Made by a program: the position numbers and the translations under genes. This document shows, piece after piece, positions 1-8,018 of a stretch of 13,312 nt of DNA; position 1 is the first letter of the stretch; each line of letters starts with the position of its first letter. The notes under the pieces were generated by a model. It saw nothing but the letters and a program-made list of their open reading frames with translations. It did no database searches and had not been told where the DNA came from. The stretch is from Larix sibirica (lineage: Eukaryota; Streptophyta; Pinopsida; Pinales; Pinaceae): positions 1-13,312 of the forward strand of contig NWUY0300053340.1 in assembly GCA_004151065.3 (NCBI GenBank). The letters are read 5' to 3'.

Positions 1-917
1 AAATCCAAAGGGGGTAGGGTATGTACACCTCTGTAGACTTTAATAGTCAAATTGTTGTGCAAAAGGAGTCCCTTATCACACAAACAAAAAAGTCTCATAT
101 ATCAATTTGATGTTTCACTTAGTTATGACCATATATTTTTTATTATTATAAAAGTTCAAATTCTATTAAAAAAAGCTAAAAAATTGTACAAAGAGGAAAA
201 AAGCCACAAGGTAACCAAAGTCGAGTCCACATGTCAGCTGCAAGCATCGATACTATCACTTGGACAAAAAAGATAGAAACTATTCTACCATATCGATTTC
301 CAAGACCCTGAGTGGAGAAGGTATTTGTAAAAATCCCCCACAGCTCGAGGGTTATGGACGCCATTAACAACCAAAGTCAAAAGACTATAATTTTGAAACT
401 TAGAAAAACTAATCATCGTCTGATAAAATGACAAGAGAAAGTACACAATACTTGACACCTTGTCTAACTTTTCTGGATGTCGGATGGCTAACCACGTTCC
501 ACCTTGGGAGGCTGGACGTCGGATGGCTTGCCGGGAGGATGCCTGGAGGATGCGTGTGCACCTCTTGAATTTTCCAAAGCATAGCAGAATGATTTACCTC
601 TTGAATTAATCAAATGTTTATATAAAATCCATAATACATTATTATATAGATATAAACATGATGAGTACAACAAGGATATAATGTTGATAATATATGTGAA
701 GATGAGAACAATGGAAGAATACGATGTCTTGTGTTCAACCTTATTTCCTTGTTGCTTTATATTAAGCATAAAAATCTTCTAAATAACTTTTAGTGCATTG
801 TATTTAATGCCCAAACAAAAACATTACGAAAAACCATGTCTATAAATCTTTAAACTTTTCCACACAAAGATTTTTTATGTGTCAACATTTAAATTTTCTT
901 CGAAACTAATAGTGTGG
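1..917. other. AT-rich intergenic stretch, no gene seen
   Basis: No open frame here looks coding on either strand; the longest ones are short and of low-complexity composition. The only internal structure I see is an imperfect 16-bp direct repeat, TGGAYGTCGGATGGCT, at 474-489 and 513-528, inside a small GC-richer patch (about 480-560). Flanking DNA is rich in A and T runs. Confidence 0.6.
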
Positions 918-1093
918 AGAATTTGTTATGCCTTGCTCCTTTTCATATGGGCTAGGAGCTTGATTGAAATGAAATGGCTTTCACTATTTATTAAAGATAA
1001 ATTTTTAGTGACATTTTTATTGATGATATATACATTCCCAAAAAAACATAATAATTTAAAGGATTTATGTATTCGTTAGATTGATTTTAGGAT

Positions 1094-2559
1094 ATGGAGA
1101 GGAAATGTCGTAGCATTTTTGATACAGGCCTTTGGGGAAAGGTGGTGAAAGCGAAGTATCTTAAGAGAATTCCTCCAGCTTATTGGCTCCGTAACGACAA
1201 AAATATTTCTTTTGGATCATCTATGTGGAGAAGTTTGATCAGATCTTACACGATTATCAACCAAGCTATAAGTTGGGTAGTTGGTCGTGGGACTCAAATT
1301 TATGTGGGGGTTGACCCTATTGTTGGCCTTGGGATGGATTTTAAGCTTTCTCGGGGGCTCATCAAGGCTCTTCATAGGCGAAATATTTATGTTCTTAAGT
1401 AGGCAGTGATTTTTCAGGAAGGTGGAATTGTGCATTGGATATTGGCGACGAATTTATGTTTAGAACCTCTCTTGCTACTGAATGGGAGTTATATGTAGCA
1501 AATTTACAACAAGTAGGTATCTTTCTAACCCAAGAGGAGGATAAAATCACTTGGTCTTACAATTCTACAAATGGGATGGTTAGCTCTCGTTTAGCTTACT
1601 CCTGTTTGATGGAAGCTCATCTTATGTATGTTCCGAGGTGGTGGTCGAAGATTTTATGGTCTATTAATTTCCCTCTTAAAATAAGATGCTTTATTTGGAT
1701 GGTGCTACATAACAAGATCCTAACTTGGCAAAACCTTTTAAAACAGGGATTCTCGGGTCCTGGGTGTTGTGTGTTGTGTCAAGTTGATTCAGAGGATGTA
1801 AATCATTTATTTGACTCTTGTTGCTTCTTTCAAGATGTTTGGAGGGAGCTAGCCCTTGTTTTTCATTTCCATATAGCCTAGAATAGGTCTACTTTTGAGT
1901 GTAATTTAAAATACTGGTTTGATAATCAAAGAGTCGATTGTCCACTTATCTGTTACGTGGTGTGGGAGGTTTGGAAAGCAAGTAATAGATTGATTTTTCA
2001 GAACCAAAAGACCCCTGTTTTTGTGATCATCTCCGGGATTTCTGCCTATTATTTGGCTGGCGGAAGCTCACAGGTTACCAAGAATCAGAGGATGAGAATT
2101 TTTTTTGAATTAGACTTTCCCTTCCCTTTGGGTTATTTTGATGGCGCGGCACAAAATGGTCTTTGTGGTGCTGGGATGATTATGAAGATCGATTGTGGAC
2201 ATGTTTTTCGTCTTTCTTTGAAAGCTGGCTTGGGATTAAATATGAGAGCAGAGCTCATTGCGCTCTGGCGTCTGTTATGGTATGCCAAATGTAAAGGTTT
2301 ACAGTCATTCCAAGTGTTTGGGGATTCTCTTTGTGTGATTGAATGGGCTAGTGGTAGATCTTCTTTGCATTCGATTGTTCTGGAAAGCTAGATGAAGAGG
2401 ATCTCTTTACTCATTTCTGAATTCTCCATTATCTCTTTCAATCACATTCTCAGGTCTTTCAACGTGGAAGCAAATGATCTCTCCAAGCGCGATCTGGGTC
2501 CTATGGATGGTAGGATCTATTCGGAGGAGTTCAAGGATGGGGTTTTTATCAGTTCATAA
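1094..2559 (+). pseudogene. LINE ORF2 C-terminus: RT tail, zinc finger and RNase H
   Basis: In a living element this region would end the polyprotein that copies the LINE RNA. It is read in two frames. 1094-1402 (frame 2) holds the post-RT segment (LWGKVVKAKYLK, then VVGRGTQIYVGVDPIVGLG). After a frameshift near 1465-1475, frame 1 runs to TAA at 2557-2559. The zinc finger follows a WWSKILWSINFPLK segment and has ligands in a C-x2-C-x8-H-x4-C pattern (about 1765-1830). RNase H follows: D at 2140-2142 (YFDGA), E at 2251-2253 (MRAELIALW), D at 2323-2325 (FGDSLC). The fourth acidic position, usually D in an N-x-E-A-D-x-L-S-K motif, reads N (AAT, 2473-2475). In-frame TAG stops at 1400-1402, 1879-1881 and 2389-2391 break it. 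The 2389 stop falls where family members usually have W. It is non-functional. Confidence 0.85.
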
Positions 2560-2767
2560 TATCTTCCTTTTTGTTGAAGGCTTTATTTCAGTTTTTTGCA
2601 GGCAACTATTTTTGGTCACATATGTTATGTATAATGTTAGTCTTTTATGAACAACTATTAGTACCATATGCAATGTTGTTTTTGTGTGATGTTTTGGATA
2701 CTTATATGGAGTTAGCAGCTCACTCCTCCTTGTCAAATGTACTATTTTGACACAACTTTTGTCTTTT

Positions 2768-2813
2768 AATAAAAAGTTGTTTTTTTCGGTGTGAAAAAAA
2801 AGAAAAAAAGAAA
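2768..2813 (+). terminator. LINE poly(A) signal and A-rich tail
   Basis: AATAAA lies at 2768-2773, followed by a short T run and an A-rich tail interrupted by G (2794-2813). This marks the 3' end of the LINE. The tail is partly decayed, which fits an old insertion. Confidence 0.75.
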
Positions 2814-3190
2814 TTGTCCATTGCCTATTGAAATGCGAGTGTGAGTGTGTAATTAGAAGGATAGACATTCTTTGTGTTAATTATAATAAATATAGATTTA
2901 TTTTAACTTCATATTTATTAAGCATTAAGAGGGATCATGATTAAATCTATCGAGGCGAAAACCTTAATATGCATTCAAACAGCTATCTCCAAAATATTTG
3001 GTGTATAAATTCAAACAATTTACCAATTTTTCTTTAAATTATTTACCTACAATCTCTTTATATATACATATTTTAGTTTTCTAGATGGGGTCAGGTCGAG
3101 GTTGAAAAATTGGTTTTGTACTTAAGGCTAACCTTTAAATATTCTTGTTGTTATTAATATTTTATTTTATTTCAAATGCCACGTGTTAGC
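2814..3190. other. AT-rich spacer, nothing recognised
   Basis: Low-complexity AT-rich DNA between the LINE tail and the antisense gypsy remnant. No coding, RNA or repeat signal was found apart from a lone CACGTG at 3181-3186. Confidence 0.5.
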
Positions 3191-3208
3191 TCCACATTGA
3201 GCATGAAA

Positions 3209-3451
3209 TTACACATCTCGTTCATATTGGGTTGTAGAATGTGCCTCTCGATGCAACCAAGTAGGATGTGTGTTGTCAAGACATATGTGCACAAGAGATG
3301 ACCTCTCCACCCTTAGAATGACACAAACCATGAACATGGGTGTTTGGAGAAGCATGCATAACTCAATTTTCTTTGTGGTTGAATTGAAAGTAATTGCATT
3401 CTCTAAAAGCACGAAGGGCATTAGGTTTTGACTCAATACGGAGTGGGGCAC
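3209..3451 (-). pseudogene. possible protease-RT linker of the same gypsy element
   Basis: An 80-codon minus-strand open frame lies just downstream of the protease remnant, where the linker between protease and reverse transcriptase would be. I see no catalytic motif. A second frame over the same bases also gives a plausible run (APLRIESKPNALRAFREC), so the original frame is unclear. It is included because of position and continuity, not recognised homology. Confidence 0.25.
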
Positions 3452-3555
3452 TTCTCTACTTAAGTGTAAATCTTATGGAGGAGGATATTGTGAGCCAGAT
3501 ATGATGAGCGTGAGAACATAATAAGGTTGATTTTCTTAGTAATGGGCCCTCTAGA

Positions 3556-3960
3556 CTAAGGGGAATAAGATGTGAGTTTATAAATCTTGCTATCCTTGTG
3601 AAGCTTGTAAGTGTTATGATACATATCATATTGTTCCTTTTTGACACATTGGTATGGCTTGCTAAGAATCATGTCACATCACAATCCACTTTATCAATGA
3701 AATGGGCCATGAAAAAAGTCATAGAATAGTGGGTAGTGATAGGCGTGGATGAGCCTACTTACTTGACCTATCTAAGATGATATGGTTGTGGATATGGGGT
3801 GGTAACTAAAGCTTAAGTGAGTGAGACAACCAACTATTGAGAAGTCGGGCTCTTCCAACCACCATTATCCATGATCAAATGTTAGAGTATTTTCTTAGTC
3901 TCGAAATTGTGTTTAAAGAGCCTCTCTCTATTGGAAGTACAATATTCAGTCATGAGGACC
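3556..3960 (-). pseudogene. gypsy aspartic protease remnant
   Basis: The retroviral-type aspartic protease cuts the Gag-Pol polyprotein. On the minus strand, NRERLFKHNFETKKIL precedes a putative active site, IMDNGG, with D at 3867-3869. The usual motif is D-[ST]-G, and here the middle residue is N. After decayed sequence, the C-terminal part reads CDMILSKPYQCVKKEQYDMY and continues HNTYKLHKDSKIYKLTSYSP to a TAG at 3556-3558. This corresponds to the LLGRPW-like turn and following strands of plant gypsy proteases. Frameshifts and stops separate the blocks. The assignment rests on block order next to gag as much as on the motifs themselves. Confidence 0.55.
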
Positions 3961-4009
3961 ATTGAATGATTACAGGAGCCAAGATCATGGAAAGCAAGTC
4001 CCTACTATT

Positions 4010-4880
4010 GTTACTCAATGTTGAATTCTTTGATAAGTTGTTCCAATTCAATCAGGAGAGCCTTGGCCTTTTATTGCATTACAAGGAACAACATTGATCA
4101 TCAAAGTGAATGCACTGGATGTGATAAGAGCAATATTTCCTCTTCATTTGGTTGGTAGGTTCAGTACTCCATTTATCAAAACCAAGAGAGAAGGGGAAGA
4201 AAGGCTTGTTGTTTGATAGGGTTGTAAAGACTAATTTACAATGTGAGGAGTCTTAAGCAACTCAATTTCAATTTCGAAAGGCATAATCCAATGAAGTATC
4301 TTGGAAGTGCTCTAAATCTCTTATGATGTGAGGAATCAAGTTAGATCAACTTAATGTAAGGGTATATTTTGAATCTCTTAACTCAATTTCGATGGACAAT
4401 GTGTTGAAGGCCTCAATGCACTACTAGTTTGGTTGTTCAAGGATTTGCTTGAGTTGTAATAAGTTTTCCAACATTGCATCCTTGTTCTATAATGGGTAGA
4501 ATTGCTTATAGACTACAGGCTTTAAATTGTCCCAAGTGACAACCATAAGTTGGTTTTTGGTTAAAAAGGTGTTAGGTGTGTGTCTACCATCTTGGGAGAG
4601 CTTGGTCATTCATAAAGAAAAATCTCTCAAGCACTATTAAATTAGATTGGGTATGAAAGTAGACTACAAACTACGAAGTCAATAATAGAGTTTGTCCCCA
4701 TTTATAGATTTATCAAATTTGGGGAAAAAATTGTGTAATGCTTGAGTCTTGAGGGTCGCTTGATTGATTGGAAAAGTTGCAAGGAACCATAACACAAGAT
4801 AAAATGACTCGACCATAAAATAGTAATCCTTAAGCAGATGTGGCAATGTGGGTCTCAGGAGTAAAAATTGCAAGTATGAG
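4010..4880 (-). pseudogene. gypsy gag remnant with CHHC zinc knuckle
   Basis: Gag packages the retrotransposon RNA into particles. On the minus strand an early segment reads FFPKFDKSINGDKLYY (about 4678-4732). The gag core follows at 4537 down to about 4360: TWDNLKPVVYKQFYPL, then AMLENLLQLKQILEQ and IEAFNTLSIEIELRD, with three TAG stops between. This matches the retrotransposon gag core layout (W..L......F, then L..L.Q). The knuckle is KYCSYHIQCIHFDDQC: C at 4130-4132, H at 4121-4123, H at 4106-4108, C at 4091-4093, spacing C-x2-H-x4-H-x4-C. It is followed by a helix ELEQLIKEFNIE near 4010-4045. Several plant gypsy families use H at the second ligand. There are many stops; it is dead. Confidence 0.65.
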
Positions 4881-4890
4881 TCAAATTACA

Positions 4891-5392
4891 AGCTTTTAGT
4901 AGGGTATTCATGGGTTTTATCCACAAAACAATATTTTTCGTACAACCCTATGGAATGATGCTATGAAAACTCATAATGGTTGATTATATTACAATTCCAT
5001 GAGCCATAAATAAACAACAACTATGTTTATGGTCAAATTGTTGAGAAAACAAAAAAAATATGTGGAATTGCAAAAATATCGAGAGACAAGCCTAAGCAAT
5101 AATACGTTACCTATGTTGCAATTGCTTGAAAGTAAGAATCAATGATGTTGATCTACTTGCAAATTACTCAAATTGCTTGGAGAAGCTCAAAGGATAATTC
5201 TTAGCAAGAAATGTCCAAAAAAGAAAAAAATTGTAAAGCTCTTGAATCCCCAATGTCTTAAGGCTACGATAACAATTAATGTGAACACATAACAACAATG
5301 CAAATACTCGCATACAATATTATATACTTAAGGGATCAAACATGTTGTGTGTCTTCCTTAGTGTGTATAATGTTGTTATTGACAAAAATTAT
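4891..5392. other. AT-rich stretch, no gene seen
   Basis: This lies upstream (in minus orientation) of the gag remnant, where the 5' leader and LTR of that element would be expected. I could not recognise an LTR edge or a tRNA-complementary primer-binding site. It contains several A runs and no coding-looking frame. Confidence 0.4.
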
Positions 5393-5487
5393 AATACACA
5401 CACACATATGTATATGTATGTATCATACATACACACATACCTATGTATGTGTGTGTGTACAAACATATATGAACACACATATATATA
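5393..5487. repeat. CA/TG/TA microsatellite with palindromic core
   Basis: Alternating CA, TA and TG dinucleotides form a nearly self-complementary tract. The centre GTATGTAT-C-ATACATAC is a perfect 8-bp inverted repeat, and the outer CACACA and TGTGTG runs can also pair. It lies directly upstream of the + strand SINE. Confidence 0.8.
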
Positions 5488-5499
5488 GTCCAACAACAT

Positions 5500-5688
5500 G
5501 GTGGGTTAGATCAAGTAATTGAGTGCTTTGAGACTTATGCAAGAGGTCCTGCGATTGATTCCTCAAGTTGAATGTCTTTGTTGCATTCCTCACTCAAAAA
5601 TATTAGTTACAATAAACACTAATTGATTTACACTGAGTGCCCTTTGTGAAATGCAAGGAAGTGGCCAAGGGTTTCTCCACGAGGTTTT
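5500..5688 (+). mobile_element. tRNA-derived SINE, copy 1
   Basis: SINEs are short non-coding retrotransposons transcribed by RNA polymerase III and mobilised by a LINE. The 5' end, GGTGGGTTAGATCAAGT, matches a tRNA A box. GATTGATTC at 5553-5561 fits a decayed B box (GGTTCGAATCC type). The 3' end (about 5636-5688) closes with CTCCACGAGGTTTT and is shared with the two SINEs at 7266-7463 and 8019-8289. The 5' 70 bp align closely with the copy at 7266-7463. It is flanked by microsatellites on both sides, so no target-site duplication can be read. Length is about 189 bp. Confidence 0.7.
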
Positions 5689-5693
5689 CCTTG

Positions 5694-5696
<3 letters not shown>

Positions 5697-5734
<38 letters not shown>

Positions 5735-5753
5735 ATATATATATATATATATT
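5697..5753. repeat. Compound microsatellite (CT)n(GT)n(AT)n
   Basis: A clean (CT)12-type run to 5724 is followed by (GT)5 and then (AT)9 up to about 5752. It starts about 9 bp past the SINE's GAGGTTTT end. Microsatellites often grow from SINE tails, which is an inference here. Confidence 0.9.
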
Positions 5754-5845
5754 TTCCCCGTATCCAAAATTTTGGGGGGTCGTGTTTCCCCCGTTTCCTC
5801 GTTTCCCCATTTCATCCCCGTTTCCTTGTTTTGTGCAACTAAGGT
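5754..5845. repeat. Low-complexity CCCCGTTTCC-type repeats
   Basis: Short degenerate units of the type CCCCGTTTCC or GTTTCCCC recur about four to five times, with irregular spacing. This tract is GC-richer than its surroundings. No gene is apparent in it. Confidence 0.55.
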
Positions 5846-6448
5846 TGACCAAGGTTTCACTATTTTGGAAGGAAGCCTTTGCATATGGAATGAGGGGGAT
5901 GAGAGATGTTCTTTCACCCTTGTGCCATGATCTCCAAACCTAAATGAATTACGGTGAGGGGACTTGGTGTTGCCCTCCTCACTCATGGAAAGTACATGTG
6001 TGGGTCCCTTGAACCTTGTACTTTCCCCATTGGTGATGGATGGGAAGGATAAAGGCATGATTGACAAGCAGGCTATGACATCATTCTCATCCCTTGAACT
6101 CTCCTCACCCAACTTCAAAGTGAGCTCATGTGGGGGTCTTTTCTCCTGTTGTGAGATGGATGGCTCGAAGTTCACATGTGTTTTGGCCTTGTCAAGCAAT
6201 TATTCTAGGTGATGTGCCTTGGTTCTCATTCCTCATTAAATGGAAAGCCTTTAGACTATCGCCTCACTCATCCCATTTTGTCTTCCTCTTTTAGTTCTTC
6301 TAGATGAAGAGTTGACCTTGTTGTTTTGGCTATAGAGAAGTTTTCTTAGAACTAGTCGTAGATTTAATGTGAACTGGGTTCTCTTCTAGATGGGTTGATG
6401 CCTGTGCTTCGCAACCATCGTGAGAGATATTAATGAAATTAAAGGAGA

Positions 6449-6610
6449 ATGGAAGGGTATTTAGTCTCTGTAGCTACCGTGGGGTTCAAGTTGACGAAGT
6501 TGGCTAAACAAATAGAATTATGGAGGGAGCAAGTTGAAGCCAAATTTACCAAGTCCAACAAGAAAAAGGACAGATTGTATGTTGAGGCCACCAACCATAT
6601 CCTCACTTAA
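6449..6610 (+). pseudogene. Short lysine-rich open frame, possible retroelement relic
   Basis: A 53-residue frame from ATG to TAA. It contains the charged, helix-prone run LWREQVEAKFTKSNKKKDRL. The same frame continues past the stop with WYWEKESWDTWVVPRSQI and then further plausible residues to about 6740. That pattern looks like a decayed longer protein. I do not recognise the family; a 3' accessory ORF of an LTR retrotransposon is one possibility. No promoter or splice context was identified. Confidence 0.25.
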
Positions 6611-6990
6611 TGGTATTGGGAGAAGGAATCTTGGGACACATGGGTTGTTCCAAGGAGCCAAATAATTGAAGGCTGGTCTTTATTTTTCATAGCAGCTACT
6701 AGCTTGCCTCACCATTCACATGAATCTTCTCCTTCTTGAAATACCGGTTGATAGGGATGCCAATTACAGAGCAACAAAAGAGCCACAAGAGCAACCCAAA
6801 ATCACTAGTGAATCTAGACATTGGGTCTAGTTAATTCTTTGCTTAAATATTGTCATGTTTTGGTTTTGTTGTTTGCTATTGGGATAGTTTGTTAAACTTT
6901 TTACCTGCAAGTTTTGAAGTAGGCAAACAATATACTTTTTGAATATGTGCATGCTTGAGGTTACTTTCTTTGCATACTTTTAACCCTTAG

Positions 6991-7126
6991 CATGGCTCAG
7001 AACTATACTCGGTTGTACAAGTTAAGCCAAAACCTATTTTGTTTACAAATCTGCCAGTCGTTGTTGTTAAAAGGAGCTCAGCTTTGCACCAAGAGAAGAA
7101 GGGTGCTCTTAAAGCCGGGGTGGAAG
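6991..7126 (+). other. Exon-like segment of unknown gene or relic
   Basis: A T-rich tract followed by TTTTAACCCTTAG at 6978-6990 resembles a 3' splice site. GGAAG|GTATGC at 7122-7132 resembles a strong 5' splice site. Between them 136 bp stay open in one frame for 45 codons, including SELYSVVQVKPKPILFTNLP and RSSALHQEKKGALKAGVE. The frame is closed by TAG just upstream (6988-6990) and TAA downstream if unspliced. The composition is coding-like but I cannot name the protein. It could be a host exon, a captured exon, or chance. Confidence 0.25.
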
Positions 7127-7211
7127 GTATGCCAACTCTTTGTTGTGTAATGCTGTAAAATTTCCAGGCACTAGGTGACTGCTGTCCTATGTTTCTCTTA
7201 ATTAAATAAAT

Positions 7212-7244
7212 NACATACAAAAATAATTATTATTATTATTTTTG
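7212..7244. repeat. Ambiguous base and (ATT)n microsatellite
   Basis: Position 7212 is n, the only ambiguous base in the window. An AT-rich run with (ATT)4-5 follows at about 7226-7242, directly beyond the 3' tail side of the minus-strand SINE at 7266-7463. It may be a decayed SINE tail. Confidence 0.7.
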
Positions 7245-7265
7245 ATATATTATTTTTTCCTAAAG

Positions 7266-7463
7266 AAAACCTCATGGGAAAACCCCCCCACTTCCTCGCA
7301 TTCACAAATGGTACTTAGTACAAACTTGTTGGCACTGATTACAATGCCTAACTTGGTAGGGACATCAAGTAAGGTATGCACCATAGGTAGCCAACCTAGA
7401 TAATTGACCATGAGACATCTTACATGAAGCTCAAATGCACTCAACCACTTGAGCTAGCCCACC
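7266..7463 (-). mobile_element. tRNA-derived SINE, copy 2
   Basis: On the minus strand it starts GGTGGGCTAGCTCAAGTGG, a very good tRNA-type A box (TAGCTCAAGTGG). About 40 bp further lies a decayed B box within CATGGTCAATTATC. The middle part holds GGCATTGTAATCAGTG, matched by GGCACTGTAATCAATG in the SINE at 8019-8289. The end is GGTTTTCCCATGAGGTTTT. It is about 198 bp long, close to the copy at 5500-5688. Its flanks show no convincing target-site duplication. It may run on into an A-rich tail at 7225-7265. Confidence 0.75.
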
Positions 7464-7469
7464 GAGAAC

Positions 7470-7917
7470 ATATATTTCACCTGTCTTACTACAAACATAA
7501 ACTTTTTTATCAGGAAACCCTTCTCCCTTTAAATTTAATCATGAATGGTTAGAAAAAGAGGATTTCAAAAACTTGATCCTTTGATAATGGGAATCCTAGG
7601 ATCCTAATCAAGGAGGCTCTCCAATGTTTCAAATAGCATATAACATTAAAATAGTAAAAAAACTAGTAGGAAAATGGGATAGAAAGATGCTCATGATGTT
7701 CAAATATCCTCAAAATAATACGATAGAAACAAAAGAACACATAAGCTTACTTCATAATAACAATAAAGAAGAAATATTCTTAAAAAAAGAGAAACCATAT
7801 ATGTGTATATATTCCAAAGAGCATTTCCATGGGAAGCCTTTGCACTTCCTTATATTGCATGAATGCTACCCTAGGTAAACGTCATTGATGGATAACATGT
7901 GTGCCTAAGCATAAAGG
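7470..7917. other. AT-rich stretch, no supported gene
   Basis: An 84-codon plus-strand frame (7624-7878) exists, but its composition is dominated by K, N and I from A-rich DNA. It has no recognisable domain, so I do not call it a gene. The context is two retroelement insertions. Confidence 0.4.
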
Positions 7918-7989
7918 ATTGAAGTGGATTTGACTCCATTACCTCCTTTACTAACATGACTTTGATATTGTAAGTCAAACCACTTCAAT
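7918..7989. repeat. Inverted repeat, 16-bp stem
   Basis: ATTGAAGTGGATTTGAC at 7918-7934 pairs with GTCAAACCACTTCAAT at 7974-7989: 16 base pairs with one bulged A, and a loop of about 39 bases. It lies just outside the target-site duplication of the neighbouring SINE. Function unknown. Confidence 0.65.
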
Positions 7990-7998
7990 TAGGTCTTA

Positions 7999-8018
7999 GG
8001 GATATGTATGTATATGCG
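7999..8018. repeat. SINE target-site duplication, left copy
   Basis: GGATATGTATGTATATGCGT matches GGATATGCATGTGTGTGTGT at 8290-8309 in 16 of 20 positions. All four differences are transitions. The two copies abut the two ends of the SINE exactly, as expected for a duplication made at insertion. Confidence 0.7.

Larger units (their letters stand above)
918..2813 (+). mobile_element. 5'-truncated L1-type LINE (non-LTR retrotransposon)
   Basis: This is the 3' part of a plant L1-like LINE. In order on the + strand it contains the C-terminal end of the reverse transcriptase ORF, a reverse-transcriptase-associated zinc finger, an RNase H domain, a short 3' UTR, AATAAA at 2768, and an A-rich tail at 2794-2813. 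This is the usual architecture for plant L1 elements. The 5' boundary is uncertain. Coding similarity is clear from about 1094. Weaker traces, such as KKHNNLKDLCIR at about 1040-1076, resemble the end of the RT domain and suggest that homology reaches to roughly 918. The endonuclease and the core RT are absent, as expected after 5' truncation during target-primed reverse transcription. I could not find a target-site duplication. Confidence 0.85.
3190..4890 (-). mobile_element. Decayed Ty3/gypsy LTR retrotransposon (gag-protease), antisense
   Basis: Read on the minus strand this stretch gives, in order, an N-terminal gag-like segment, a gag core, a zinc knuckle, a gag C-terminal helix, a protease, and a linker that would lead into reverse transcriptase. 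The order and motifs fit plant Ty3/gypsy elements. Every part is scattered with stops and frameshifts, so no single long open frame survives. Neither LTR, nor a primer-binding site, nor any RT/integrase could be recognised, so both ends are approximate and the element is a fragment. Confidence 0.7.
5603..6199 (-). other. Long composite open frame, probably not a gene
   Basis: A 198-codon minus-strand frame opens immediately after an in-frame TAA, with TTG and no ATG at its start. Its C-terminal third is made of the microsatellite (read as YIYIYTHTQRERERE) and the SINE 3' end, which are not coding. Its first 120 or so residues (6199 down to about 5845) are hydrophilic and protein-like, for example ELTLKLGEESSRDENDVIAC, and are stop-free. 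The overlapping plus strand is also open (5964-6212, 82 codons), so strand and coding status are unresolved. It could be a fragment of a retroelement or captured gene sequence. I do not recognise the protein. Confidence 0.2.

Noticed and set aside
488-769. 93-codon minus-strand open frame
   Set aside because: Its composition is dominated by I, L, S and Y from AT-rich DNA with no domain; no promoter or splice context.
5228-5340. Possible LTR edge or primer-binding site for the antisense gypsy element
   Set aside because: No TG...CA terminal pair, no repeated long terminal sequence and no tRNA-complementary stretch could be found.
7441-7463. tRNA gene suggested by the A-box-like sequence
   Set aside because: There is no tRNA cloverleaf or acceptor stem. 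The B box is decayed and the sequence continues into a body shared with two other copies, so it is a SINE.
7624-7878. 84-codon plus-strand open frame
   Set aside because: Rich in K, N and I from A-rich DNA, with no recognisable feature.
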